This document shows positions 34,789-42,888 of a DNA stretch of 57,993 nt, in pieces. The DNA lies in contig JALVEE010000324.1 in assembly GCA_027008645.1 (NCBI GenBank), forward strand, positions 1-57,993, in the 5' to 3' direction. The notes under the pieces are model-generated. The model had not been told where the DNA came from. It did not search any database and saw nothing but the letters and a program-made list of their open reading frames with translations. This DNA is from Saprospiraceae bacterium. Its GTDB lineage: Bacteria; Bacteroidota; Bacteroidia; Chitinophagales; Saprospiraceae. A program made the position numbers and the translations under genes. Within the stretch, counting starts at the first letter, position 1; each line of letters begins with the position of its first letter.

Positions 34789-35370
34789 ATGAATAGTATA
34801 TTAAAAAAAATTGTTTTTATCTACTTTGTCATATCAGCTTCGATTGCTTTGGGGCAATTTGAAATGGCGGATTCAACAAATAAAGTTATCATTAAGCCTT
34901 TTAGTCCACCAGTAGGCGCTGTTATACAAAATTTGCTATATACTCCTGCAAAAATATTTCTTGCTCCCGATATATTTGGTGTTAATCACAATCTTTTGGA
35001 TTATAGAGGGAAATCTGTTGTGTTATATTTTATAAATGAAGATTGTGCATCTTGTGTTGAAGGACTAAATGCTCTCGATGATTTGAAAAAAATATTGGGT
35101 GATGATATTGTGATATTTGCTTTTTCCAATTCAAGCAGGAAAAAATTGCTCGATTATTATAAAGGGAAAAAACAGAATTATAATATAATGTTCAATAGCA
35201 AAGTTTTCGGGGAGATGATGTATGCAGGTAGTTTGGGATACCCTAGACTGTTTTATATTGATAAGCAAGGATATACTACCAAAATAATTCCTAGTGAGAC
35301 TTTTGATATTTCTACCGATATTAAGAATTTTATTATTAAAACGATAAGTGATATTGAAAAAGGGCGATAA
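34789..35370 (+). CDS. Secreted thioredoxin-fold (redoxin-like) protein
   Basis: The 193-residue protein has a signal peptide ending about residue 23 (IALGQ). Residues about 55-190 form a redoxin fold: LLDYRGKSVVLYFINEDCASCVEGLNALDDL with CxxC motif CASC, then VIFAFSNSSRKKLLDYY and the cis-Pro loop GSLGYPRLFYIDKQG. It probably exchanges thiols with other periplasmic proteins. The gene's last 23 bases overlap the start region of queE, which suggests co-transcription and coupling, although there is no functional link between the two activities that I know of. Confidence 0.82.
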   Translation: MNSILKKIVFIYFVISASIALGQFEMADSTNKVIIKPFSPPVGAVIQNLLYTPAKIFLAPDIFGVNHNLLDYRGKSVVLYFINEDCASCVEGLNALDDLKKILGDDIVIFAFSNSSRKKLLDYYKGKKQNYNIMFNSKVFGEMMYAGSLGYPRLFYIDKQGYTTKIIPSETFDISTDIKNFIIKTISDIEKGR

Positions 35371-35995
35371 GAAATACAGAATTAAAGAAATATTTTACTC
35401 TATTCAAGGCGAAGGATTTCATACAGGCAAACCGGCAATTTTCGTGAGGTTTTCTGGTTGCAATCTTTGGTCAGGTTTAGAAAAAGACAGGACTAATGCT
35501 ATTTGTAAGTTCTGTGATACTGATTTTAGAGGGGTTGATGGAGACAATGGAGGTGTCTATGATGCAGAGGAGCTATTGGATAAAATAAAAGGAATAAAAG
35601 CAGCCTCCAAATGTAAGTTTATAGTGTTGACAGGAGGAGAGCCATTATTGCAATTGGACGAAGATTTGGTGAGGGGTTTTCACCAAAACAATTATTTTCT
35701 TGCGCTTGAAACAAATGGGACTGTACCGGTAGTCAAAGGAATGGATTGGGTCACCGTTAGCCCAAAAGCCGGATCAAAATTCATTCAAAAATCCGGAGAT
35801 GAATTGAAGGTAGTGTATCCTCAAAATAATCTTGACTTGCCTTATTTCGAAAAATTGGATTTTAACCACTTCTATCTACAACCAAAAGAAGAGAATACAG
35901 CGAACGACAATGTTAAAAAAACACTGAATTATTGTCTTGATAACCCTGTTTGGAAATTGAGTCTTCAGATACACAAAGTGCTCGATATTCAATAA
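35348..35995 (+). CDS. queE: 7-carboxy-7-deazaguanine synthase QueE
   Basis: This 215-residue radical SAM enzyme makes 7-carboxy-7-deazaguanine in queuosine biosynthesis. Seen: KEIFYSIQGEGFHTGKPAIF, and the [4Fe-4S] cluster motif C-x14-C-x2-C in GCNLWSG to CKFCDTDF, the spacing found in one well-known QueE subgroup; then TGGEPLLQ, ALETNGT and VSPKAGS. No ATG lies at a suitable place. GTG at 35348 is chosen, inside the preceding redoxin gene; a TTG at 35354 is an alternative. The overlap points to translational coupling. QueC, QueD and QueF are not in the window. Confidence 0.95.
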   Translation: MILKKGDKKYRIKEIFYSIQGEGFHTGKPAIFVRFSGCNLWSGLEKDRTNAICKFCDTDFRGVDGDNGGVYDAEELLDKIKGIKAASKCKFIVLTGGEPLLQLDEDLVRGFHQNNYFLALETNGTVPVVKGMDWVTVSPKAGSKFIQKSGDELKVVYPQNNLDLPYFEKLDFNHFYLQPKEENTANDNVKKTLNYCLDNPVWKLSLQIHKVLDIQ

Positions 35996-35996
35996 A

Positions 35997-36023
35997 AAAG
36001 GCTGCCTTTAAGTGACAGCCTTT
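35997..36023. terminator. Bidirectional terminator between queE and glutamine synthetase
   Basis: AAAGGCTG (35997-36004) and CAGCCTTT (36016-36023) form an 8-base-pair stem flanked by A-rich and T-rich sequence, placed right between the convergent stops. Confidence 0.7.
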
Positions 36024-36029
36024 GATAAG

Positions 36030-37034
36030 TTAAAACTTAACGTTTTTCATCGTTTTCTGAATCTTTTTCAATATCAAATACGGATCTGCGTTAGACGCAG
36101 GTCTTCTGTCTTCCAAATGCCCTTTCCAAGTCTTGCCTGTTGAAGAGGGAATCCTGATAGATGCACCTCTATCGCTAACTCCATAGCTGAATGTATCTAT
36201 ACTTTGAGTTTCATGAAGCCCTGTTAGCCTTTGGTCATTATCAGAACCATAGGCTTCCATATGTTCTTCATGAGATTTAGCAAAAGCTTCACATATTTGA
36301 GTCATCATTTCTTTTCCTCCTTTTTCTCTCATCTCTTTATTTGAAAAATTGGTGTGCATCCCGGAGCCATTCCAATCTCCCTTAATAGGTTTTGGGTGCA
36401 AATCAATAGTATATCCGTAATTTTCTCCCATTCTGTGTAGCATATATCTTGATATCATCAAGTCATCACAGGCTTTTAGCGAGCCTTTTGCAAATACTTG
36501 ATACTCCCATTGTCCGAGCATTACCTCTGCATTGATACCGCTTATACCAAGTCCGGCATCCAAACATTCATCCAAATGAGCTTCAACAAATTCTCTGCCT
36601 GCAACTCTACCTGTACCAACGGCACAATAATAGGGACCTTGCGGAGCAGGGAATCCTCCCTTTGGAAATCCTAATGGTTTGCCATCAACAGTAATAACAT
36701 ATTCTTGCTCAAACCCAATCCACATGTCTTCTTGATCTTCAAGATCGTGTCGAGTATTGCTCTCATGGGGTGTTCCGTCAGGATTGTAAACTTCGCACAA
36801 AACAAAAAAAGCATTTCTTCTACCGGGGTCAGGATAAGACCTTACCGGAATTAATGACAAGTCTGAGAAGTTTCCCTCGGCTTGTTTTGTTGAACTACCG
36901 TCAAAAGCCCATTCAGGTAATTTTGATACGTCACCATCGAATGAATCCATTTCGATAACTTTAGTTTTACTTCTGAAGTTTCCCTCAGGTTTGTATCCGT
37001 CTATCCAAATGTATTCAAATTTAATTTTAGCCAT
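36030..37034 (-). CDS. glnA: Glutamine synthetase, type II (eukaryote-like)
   Basis: The 334-residue enzyme makes glutamine from glutamate, ammonia and ATP in the cytoplasm. It is much shorter than the type I (about 470) or type III (about 700) enzymes and shows the type II pattern: YIWIDGY at the N-terminus, LPEWAFDGSSTKQAEG, a WIGFEQEYVI metal site, GINAEVMLGQWEYQV, KPIKGDWNGSGMHTNFS and DRGASIRIPSSTGKTWKGHLEDRRPASNADPY. No adenylylation-site segment is expected in this type. It is monocistronic with a TAnnTTTG box about 45 bases before the ATG. Type II enzymes are known from eukaryotes, some actinomycetes, rhizobia and many Bacteroidota. Confidence 0.97.
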   Translation of the reverse strand: MAKIKFEYIWIDGYKPEGNFRSKTKVIEMDSFDGDVSKLPEWAFDGSSTKQAEGNFSDLSLIPVRSYPDPGRRNAFFVLCEVYNPDGTPHESNTRHDLEDQEDMWIGFEQEYVITVDGKPLGFPKGGFPAPQGPYYCAVGTGRVAGREFVEAHLDECLDAGLGISGINAEVMLGQWEYQVFAKGSLKACDDLMISRYMLHRMGENYGYTIDLHPKPIKGDWNGSGMHTNFSNKEMREKGGKEMMTQICEAFAKSHEEHMEAYGSDNDQRLTGLHETQSIDTFSYGVSDRGASIRIPSSTGKTWKGHLEDRRPASNADPYLILKKIQKTMKNVKF

Positions 37035-37079
37035 AGTTTTTAATTTATAAAATAATTGAATATTACACCATTAAAAGCG

Positions 37080-37087
37080 CAAATCTA
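37080..37087 (-). promoter_or_regulatory. TAnnTTTG box of the glutamine synthetase gene
   Basis: The minus strand reads TAGATTTG then CGC, giving a leader of about 40 bases. Confidence 0.45.
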
Positions 37088-37269
37088 ATAATCTTTAGTT
37101 TAAATTGTACTAAATTATATATTCTTTTTTCTATTATTTATCTATAAATGATTTTCTTTTATTGGCTTTATCATGGTTTTGAGGGTAACCACCATATCTT
37201 TATAGGTATTTGCTTCTGCGATACAAACTTAGTTATTTGGTCTTGTCTTGACGAGTATCGAAATGCAAC

Positions 37270-37629
37270 TTATGGGGATTCGTTATTCACTCCGAGTCTT
37301 AAAACTTTTAATACTTTACCTTTTTGGTCAAATATTCTCACCAAGTACATACCGTTTCTAAGACCGGAAGTATCGAATACGCCGTCTCTATCATTATTTT
37401 GAGTCTTTACTCTTTTTCCTATTAAATTATAAATCTCAATTTTTCCTATAGTTACTTTAGAGTCAATTTTGTAAAAATCCATGACCGGATTGGGGTAAAT
37501 CCTAATACTATTATGGTTACCGGAAATATGATTTTTTACTATCTTTATATCCCCGCTTTTAGAGCTTTGTGCATACACAAAACTTATTCCAAAAACAAAA
37601 AATAAAAGTATGTAAATTCTTAATTTCAT
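37270..37629 (-). CDS. Very short T9SS-sorted protein (signal peptide plus sorting domain)
   Basis: The protein has 119 residues. Residues 1-20 are a signal peptide (FVYAQ). About 20 polar residues follow, and the rest is a T9SS type A sorting domain: IRIYPNPVMDFYKI, GKIEIYNLIGKRV, LRNGMYLVRIFDQKGKVLKVLRL. There is no room for a cargo domain. An unusual short tail (GVNNESP) follows the usual last strand. The domain is very similar to that of the next gene upstream (37958-38722), which suggests a duplicated pair in which this copy lost its cargo or acts as a small surface peptide. It has its own promoter box. Confidence 0.75.
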   Translation of the reverse strand: MKLRIYILLFFVFGISFVYAQSSKSGDIKIVKNHISGNHNSIRIYPNPVMDFYKIDSKVTIGKIEIYNLIGKRVKTQNNDRDGVFDTSGLRNGMYLVRIFDQKGKVLKVLRLGVNNESP

Positions 37630-37665
37630 CAGTCCTTTTGTATTATATTGACGTATTCTCGATAC

Positions 37666-37673
37666 AAATGTAG
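37666..37673 (-). promoter_or_regulatory. TAnnTTTG box of the short T9SS gene
   Basis: Minus-strand TACATTTG followed by TATC, about 37 bases before the ATG. Confidence 0.45.
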
Positions 37674-37852
37674 CAAAATAAAATCAAAATTAATAATTTT
37701 TTAACAATATTTAACTATTTCACCTCTACTTATTATAAAAATATGTAATATATAGAATAATTTATCTCATTTTTCTATTATACTTCTTATTGATGCAAAT
37801 ATTTTACATTATGCTGCAAAAGCTGAAAAAAAATACCGGGGATCACTTAAAC

Positions 37853-37884
37853 AAAAAGAGCTGCCTTTTTAAGCAGCTCTTTTT
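37853..37884 (-). terminator. Strong terminator after the 254-residue T9SS gene
   Basis: A perfect 12-base-pair stem (AAAAAGAGCTGC with GCAGCTCTTTTT) has an 8-base loop. It lies downstream of the minus-strand gene ending at 37958. Confidence 0.85.
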
Positions 37885-37957
37885 GCAACTAAGGTAGTTG
37901 TCTTTCCATATACAAACAGATGATAAAGATTAGTATCTGTTTGTCTCAAGTGTATTT

Positions 37958-38722
37958 TTAAGGTCGATTTTTGGTAATATTGAGTCGAACTACCTTAATC
38001 ACCTTATTTGAATTGTCCAATATTCTTACCAAATACATACCGTTTCTCAAATCGGATACATTGTAAAAATTGTAATAATTATTATTAATGGACTTTATTT
38101 TTTTACCTATCAAATTATAGATCTCTACTTTGCTTACCTCGGTATCAGTCCAAATGCTAAAATGGTCGGACGTTGGGTTTGGGGAGATATATAAGCTATT
38201 TGATACAATATCTTTAGTCGCTGTATGAAATCTTGTTCTGAAAATCAATGGTAATGTATCTACTACATTTGTAAAATCTTTATCATCATACATTTTCAAG
38301 ACTAGCATCCCCGTATCGGCTGCATTATGGTCAAAAAAATGGAAACTCCAAAATTGAGTACTATCTGGCTCCAATATATTCGGACTATTTTTTGAAGAAT
38401 GATCATAATTTGGCGGATAGCAGTTTTGGGAATCACAAATTAAAAATTTCCAAGGGCTGTTAAACGATACTGTTTCTACTCTCCAGTATAATTTTTTTGT
38501 TTCGTTACTTTTGTTTGTAAGAAATACTTCGATTATATTTTCGGAGTTCGTAACAAATGTATCGACTAAAATTGTGTCTTCATCAAATTCGACATCTGAT
38601 TCGTTAGGAGAAAAAAGTTTGTTGGTACTGTCATCTACCAAAAGATTCGTCTTATGTACATCTTGTGCATTAAGAAAAAATGTAAATATGACAAGTATAA
38701 AAAATAGTAAATTTTTTTTCAT
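37958..38722 (-). CDS. T9SS-sorted secreted protein, cargo domain unknown
   Basis: The 254-residue protein has a signal peptide of about 19 residues (FFLNAQ). Residues about 20-165 form a beta-rich domain I do not recognise, with a segment like a cell-adhesion or immunoglobulin-like strand set (NIIEVFLTNKSNETKKLYWRV) and two Cys close together (ICDSQNCYPP). Residues about 175-254 are a T9SS type A sorting domain (LYISPNPTSDHFSI, VEIYNLIGKKI, LRNGMYLVRILDNSNKVIKVVRL) with a short basic tail (NITKNRP). The sorting domain is nearly the same as that of the 119-residue neighbour. Probably secreted or bound to the surface. Own promoter and strong terminator. Confidence 0.8.
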   Translation of the reverse strand: MKKNLLFFILVIFTFFLNAQDVHKTNLLVDDSTNKLFSPNESDVEFDEDTILVDTFVTNSENIIEVFLTNKSNETKKLYWRVETVSFNSPWKFLICDSQNCYPPNYDHSSKNSPNILEPDSTQFWSFHFFDHNAADTGMLVLKMYDDKDFTNVVDTLPLIFRTRFHTATKDIVSNSLYISPNPTSDHFSIWTDTEVSKVEIYNLIGKKIKSINNNYYNFYNVSDLRNGMYLVRILDNSNKVIKVVRLNITKNRP

Positions 38723-38758
38723 AATATGAGATTTGAAATAATTAATAAATCAAGCATA

Positions 38759-38766
38759 CAAATTTA
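38759..38766 (-). promoter_or_regulatory. TAnnTTTG box of the 254-residue T9SS gene
   Basis: Minus-strand TAAATTTG followed by TATG, with a leader of about 30 bases. Confidence 0.45.
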
Positions 38767-38897
38767 ATATATTCTAATAAAAAAATTCAAATATGTATTC
38801 TGTATTGCAAAAAAACACAAAAATATCCATTAATCAACAATTATATGGAAATATTTCTTTATAGGATTGGATTTTAGTATTAAAAACGTTGCAATAT

Positions 38898-38930
38898 GTT
38901 GATGATAATTTAAAAAATGATGTATTTTTG
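38898..38930 (+). promoter_or_regulatory. Promoter of the small membrane peptide gene
   Basis: GTTG (38898-38901), a 21-base spacer and TATTTTTG (38923-38930) fit the Bacteroidota consensus with one mismatch in the -33 box. The start site would fall just before the ATG at 38947. Confidence 0.45.
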
Positions 38931-38946
38931 AGCAAAATTATTGCAT

Positions 38947-39102
38947 ATGAATTTATTATTATTAATTCAAGATTCTGTTGTAATCGACACAACCGGTTTC
39001 CGTTATAGAGTAGGTTACACCTTAGCCAGTTGGTTGCCATTTCTGATTATCGTCTTTATTTTTCTTATGATAATTAGAAAGAGGTACAGACTGGAAAAAT
39101 AA
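38947..39102 (+). CDS. Small single-span membrane protein (51 residues)
   Basis: An ATG at 38947 opens 51 codons to TAA. The N-terminal half is polar (QDSVVIDTTGFRYRVGY), followed by one hydrophobic span (residues about 26-43) and a basic end (RKRYRLEK), so the C-terminus would face the cytoplasm. A promoter-like pair of boxes lies immediately upstream. It sits between the T9SS pair and nadB, with all neighbours on the minus strand. Support is the clean membrane topology and the promoter; no family is recognised. Confidence 0.55.
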   Translation: MNLLLLIQDSVVIDTTGFRYRVGYTLASWLPFLIIVFIFLMIIRKRYRLEK

Positions 39103-39124
39103 TAAGCCTTTTCTGTTATTGCTA

Positions 39125-40750
39125 CTATATTAGCGTGAGTTCATTATATGGCAACTTATCAGGATAATCGGTATTGTAATTCAATCCCCTGCTTTCATGT
39201 CTGTTTTGTGATGACCTGGTTACCAAATATGCTATTGTAATCAGATTTCTCAATTCACTAAGTTGTTCTGAAATCACACTCGATTTGTATAATTCCTCAG
39301 TCTCTTTATAGTACAACAGTATTCTGTTTATCGCTCTTTTAAGCCTTATGTTGTTTCTTACTATTCCGACATAACTACCCATTACATCCCTGATTTCTTT
39401 TAAGGATTGTGTGATCAAGACCATCTCCTTTGGCTCTTTGGTACTGGTAATATTCCAATCGGGAATTTCATTATTGATTTGGATATTATCGATTTCATTT
39501 GCTATATTCTCACTGATATTGTGAGCATAGACCAGTCCTTCTAAAAGCGAATTTGAAGCCAGTCTGTTTGCACCGTGCAAACCGGTATATGTAGCTTCTC
39601 CTGCCGCATATAGATTATTGATAGAAGTCTTTCCCTTTTTGTCAACAACTATTCCCCCGCAAAAATAGTGGCAAGCAGGAGCTACGGGAATCATATCTGT
39701 CATCGGGTCTATACCTTCACTAATGCATTTCTCATAAATATTAGGGAAATGTTTTACGAAGTCATTTTTTTCAATATGTCTCACATCTAGAAATACATTG
39801 TTTACACCTCGAATTTTCATCTCATTATCAATCGCTCTTGCTACTATATCCCTTGGAGCCAACGAGCCTCTCTTGTCATATTTCATCATAAAGTCTTCCC
39901 CGTCTTCAGTACGAAGTATTCCTCCGTGTCCTCTCACGGCTTCTGATACCAAGAAGTTAGGGGATTCCTCGATTTTTGTATATAATGCAGTAGGGTGAAA
40001 TTGAACAAACTCCATATTGGCAATCCTTCCTTTAGCCCTATAAACCATAGCTATTCCATCTCCGGTAGCTCCTTCCGGATTGGTAGTTATGGAGTAAAGT
40101 TGACCTGCACCACCTGTGGCGATTACGGTTGTTTTTGCCAAAATAGTCTCAATAACCAAATCCTTTTTATTAAAGACATAAGCTCCAAAGGCTTTGATGC
40201 CTGGTGTTACTTTTGAGATTATTCTTCCTAAATGATGTTGAGTTATTAATTCTAAAGCGAAAAAATTCTCATGTACATTGATATTATTTATAGATTTCAC
40301 CATTTCTATCAATGTTCTTTCCACTTCCCAACCGGTAATATCTTTATAGTGCAATACTCTGTTTTCGGAATGTCCTCCTTCTTTACCGAGTTCAAGATTG
40401 CCATTGTCTTTTTTGTCGAATCTGGCTCCCCATTCTATCAATTCTCTGACTCTTTTGGGACCTTCGGTAATTACCATCTCCACAGTTTCCAAATCATTCA
40501 ATTCGTCGCCGGCGTCCATAGTGTCAGCGATATGTTTTTCAAAGTTATCTTTTTCTATATCCCAAACAGTTGCGATTCCACCTTGAGCAAATTTAGTATT
40601 GGAGTCATCTATTTTGTTTTTAGTGACAATGGTTATTTGCAAATCAGGTCTTTTTTTTGCCAGTTTTATTGCCAATGTCAATCCTGCAACTCCTGAGCCT
40701 ATTATCAACACATCGGTTGTTTTCCTTTTTATTGTTTCTCTATTTTTCAC
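39125..40750 (-). CDS. nadB: L-aspartate oxidase NadB
   Basis: The 541-residue flavoenzyme converts L-aspartate to iminoaspartate, the first step of de novo NAD synthesis. Seen: FAD-binding VLIIGSGVAGLTLAIKLA at residues about 14-31, KFAQGGIATV, GARFDK, the histidine-rich GGHSENRVLHY block, NMEFVQFHPTALY, ACHYFCGGIVVDKKG, and GLHGANRLASNSLLEGLV. These separate NadB from succinate dehydrogenase flavoproteins. It is the last gene of the DUF1573-YajC-YbbR-NadC-NadB operon, 7 bases after nadC. NadA is not in the window, so the partner quinolinate synthase must be elsewhere. Confidence 0.97.
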   Translation of the reverse strand: MKNRETIKRKTTDVLIIGSGVAGLTLAIKLAKKRPDLQITIVTKNKIDDSNTKFAQGGIATVWDIEKDNFEKHIADTMDAGDELNDLETVEMVITEGPKRVRELIEWGARFDKKDNGNLELGKEGGHSENRVLHYKDITGWEVERTLIEMVKSINNINVHENFFALELITQHHLGRIISKVTPGIKAFGAYVFNKKDLVIETILAKTTVIATGGAGQLYSITTNPEGATGDGIAMVYRAKGRIANMEFVQFHPTALYTKIEESPNFLVSEAVRGHGGILRTEDGEDFMMKYDKRGSLAPRDIVARAIDNEMKIRGVNNVFLDVRHIEKNDFVKHFPNIYEKCISEGIDPMTDMIPVAPACHYFCGGIVVDKKGKTSINNLYAAGEATYTGLHGANRLASNSLLEGLVYAHNISENIANEIDNIQINNEIPDWNITSTKEPKEMVLITQSLKEIRDVMGSYVGIVRNNIRLKRAINRILLYYKETEELYKSSVISEQLSELRNLITIAYLVTRSSQNRHESRGLNYNTDYPDKLPYNELTLI

Positions 40751-40757
40751 TTCAAAA

Positions 40758-41612
40758 TTATTTGATTATCTTTAAACTTAAATCCAAGATTCCTGCTGAA
40801 TGAGTCAAAGCACCTGAAGAAATATAGTCAACACCTGTTTCAGCTACTTTTCTCACGGTTTGCAAAGTTATTCCTCCTGAAGCTTCTGTTTCAAATCTCT
40901 TATCTACAGTGCAAACAGCTTCTTTTAATAATGCCAATTCAAAATTATCAAGCATTATTCTGGTGACACCACCTATTTCAAGCACCTCATTTAGCTCAAC
41001 TAAGTTTCGTACTTCTATAGTAATACCTAAATTTAGATTATTCTCTTTTTGATATTTATGGACACGGTTTATCGCATTGGCAATACCTCCGCTTGCGTCA
41101 ATATGATTGTCTTTTATCATAATCCAATCATATAAACCATCTCTGTAATTATAACATCCACCGATTCGTACGGCCCACTTTTCAAGGGGTCTCAGTAGAG
41201 GAGTTGTTTTTCTGGTATCGAGAATTTTTACCGGTAAGCCCTCAACTTCATGAGCAAATTCAGCGCTAATTGTAGATATGCCACTTAGCCTTTGCATTGT
41301 GTTCAGAACAAGCCTTTCTGTTTTTAGTAATGTCCTGGAACTACCCTCCACGGTAAAAGCCACATCCCCGTAATTGACAACATCACCATCTTTAATGAAA
41401 GGATCAAATTTTATATTTTTGTCCACATATTCAAAAATCATTTTCGAAAGCTCTACTCCGGCAATAATTCCGGGGTCTTTTACAAGTAATTTTGCTTTGG
41501 AAACAGAATCTGCCGGTATGCAGGCATTCGAAGTGTGGTCACCGGCGCCAATATCCTCTTTCATCGAGTTCTCCACAAACCACTTTAAATACTTTTTGTC
41601 TATATTCTTCAT
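40758..41612 (-). CDS. nadC: Nicotinate-nucleotide pyrophosphorylase NadC
   Basis: The 284-residue enzyme turns quinolinate and PRPP into nicotinate mononucleotide, third step of de novo NAD synthesis. Seen: KEDIGAGDHTSNACIP, RTLLKTERLVLNTMQRLSGIST in pieces, ILDTRKTTPLLRPLEKWAVRIGG, NYRDGLYDWIMIKDNHI, IEVRNLVEL and EASGGITLQTVRKVAETGVDYISSGALTHS. Length is normal. It lies 10 bases after the YbbR-like gene and 7 before nadB, so both Nad enzymes share one transcript with Sec-associated genes. Confidence 0.97.
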   Translation of the reverse strand: MKNIDKKYLKWFVENSMKEDIGAGDHTSNACIPADSVSKAKLLVKDPGIIAGVELSKMIFEYVDKNIKFDPFIKDGDVVNYGDVAFTVEGSSRTLLKTERLVLNTMQRLSGISTISAEFAHEVEGLPVKILDTRKTTPLLRPLEKWAVRIGGCYNYRDGLYDWIMIKDNHIDASGGIANAINRVHKYQKENNLNLGITIEVRNLVELNEVLEIGGVTRIMLDNFELALLKEAVCTVDKRFETEASGGITLQTVRKVAETGVDYISSGALTHSAGILDLSLKIIK

Positions 41613-41622
41613 TTTAATTATT

Positions 41623-42552
41623 TTATTCTTGACTATTTTTTATGTATGTATCCACATAGTTTGGACGTATATACTGTATGCTTACAAGCTTTGGTTTTTT
41701 TACGATTGATACCGGATAAGATACTGAATTGACAGAATCTTGATCTATATACACATGGGCAGAAAAATCCTCAGAGCTAACTTTATTGAATTTGCTCAAC
41801 CCTATAAGAAAAGATACTTCGACAAATGAGGGTAATACCTCTATATTTTCTTTTTGGATACCTTGAACATTTACAGGAAGCATCATTTTTTTTTCGGTGT
41901 ATTCCTCGACAGGTATATTTAACTTGACCTCGGATCTGCTCAGAGATAATTTATCTCTTTTGGGAGATTTTAGCTTTATGTTTTCAACTATAGATTTAGA
42001 AATATTAGAATAGCTTTTATTAATAGTACTCCAATTTGTGATTTTGGTCAAGTAAGTCTTAGGTCCTGTAATCAAAATTGAATCCGGAGTAGAGGTAATC
42101 CCGGACTTTAGTCCATGCAATTTCTCAAAATTCACTTTGCAATTAATTTTTACCGGCACTTTTTTAGTAGTTTTCAAATCAATGCTCAAAGCTTTGGAGG
42201 GGAATATTATATTTACTATATCAATATTTAGCCGGGAGGTTTCGGCACTGAGTCTTTTTGCGATATCATCACTGCTCAATATTTTTGAATTGGGAGGCAA
42301 GTTGATTTTTAAAGGATTTTTTTTGTTGTGCCTATTTTCAAAAATAAGGTCAACGCCTTTGCCTTCCAAGGTTACTTTAGCTTGGTACAGTGAGCTATTT
42401 AAGACAATCAGACTATCGGGAGCGATTACTTCTACCCAAATATCTTTGGTATAGCTCGATTTTTTATTCAATACTGTGCTAATCCAAAAAAGAGTCGCGA
42501 TTGCAACAAAAATTAAATAAGAGATTATCTTTCCCTTGTTTATTTTTATCAT
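41623..42552 (-). CDS. YbbR-like domain protein, membrane-anchored
   Basis: This 309-residue protein has one N-terminal membrane span (residues about 9-27, IISYLIFVAIATLFWISTV). The rest is outside the cytoplasm and consists of YbbR-type beta domains (KKVPVKINCKVNF, SILITGPKTYL, EKKMMLPVNVQGI). YbbR/CdaR proteins regulate the c-di-AMP cyclase CdaA in Firmicutes; in Bacteroidota a YbbR-like gene is often found next to yajC, and its role is unclear. It overlaps yajC by 4 bases, so they are translationally coupled. No CdaA homologue is in the window. Confidence 0.82.
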   Translation of the reverse strand: MIKINKGKIISYLIFVAIATLFWISTVLNKKSSYTKDIWVEVIAPDSLIVLNSSLYQAKVTLEGKGVDLIFENRHNKKNPLKINLPPNSKILSSDDIAKRLSAETSRLNIDIVNIIFPSKALSIDLKTTKKVPVKINCKVNFEKLHGLKSGITSTPDSILITGPKTYLTKITNWSTINKSYSNISKSIVENIKLKSPKRDKLSLSRSEVKLNIPVEEYTEKKMMLPVNVQGIQKENIEVLPSFVEVSFLIGLSKFNKVSSEDFSAHVYIDQDSVNSVSYPVSIVKKPKLVSIQYIRPNYVDTYIKNSQE

Positions 42553-42866
42553 TTTTTCTTTTCGCTATTTAGAGCATCGGTCATTTCTTTGGATACCGCA
42601 CTTTTGAAAACTTTGATATAAGTCTTCGGATCTATTTGAATAAATACAAAATCATCCTCGATTTTATTTATTTTTCCAATGATTCCACTATTTGTTGCGA
42701 CTTCTTGACCTTTTTCAAGAGAATTGGAAAATGCTATTTGCTGCTTTTGCTTTTGTGCTTGAGGTCTAATGATGAAAAAATAGAAAACAAGTAATATTCC
42801 ACCAAATAATACCATATTTATCATTCCTGCTCCTCCGGCTGACTGTAAAAATATTTCGTTAATCAT
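42549..42866 (-). CDS. yajC: Preprotein translocase accessory subunit YajC
   Basis: This 105-residue protein has one membrane span (residues about 16-34, MVLFGGILLVFYFFIIRPQ) with the family's IIRPQAQKQK motif. The cytoplasmic domain follows: GQEVATNSGIIGKINKIEDDFVFIQIDPKTYIKVFKSAV. YajC associates with SecDF in protein export. Length is normal. It lies second in a five-gene minus-strand operon, after a DUF1573 lipoprotein and overlapping the YbbR-like gene; SecD/SecF is not nearby. Confidence 0.95.
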   Translation of the reverse strand: MINEIFLQSAGGAGMINMVLFGGILLVFYFFIIRPQAQKQKQQIAFSNSLEKGQEVATNSGIIGKINKIEDDFVFIQIDPKTYIKVFKSAVSKEMTDALNSEKKK

Positions 42867-42888
42867 AAGTTTCGTTTTTTTAATTATT

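Larger units (their letters stand above)
37630..37957. other. 328-base region with terminator and hairpins
   Basis: Holds the promoter box of the short T9SS gene, a strong terminator (37853-37884) and another hairpin, ACAAACAGAT with ATCTGTTTGT (37912-37944), between the larger T9SS gene and that terminator. No coding signal is seen. Confidence 0.6.

Noticed and set aside
37148-37402. Plus-strand frame overlapping the end of the short T9SS gene
   Set aside because: Its second half is antisense to the sorting domain and it has no signal, promoter or family match.
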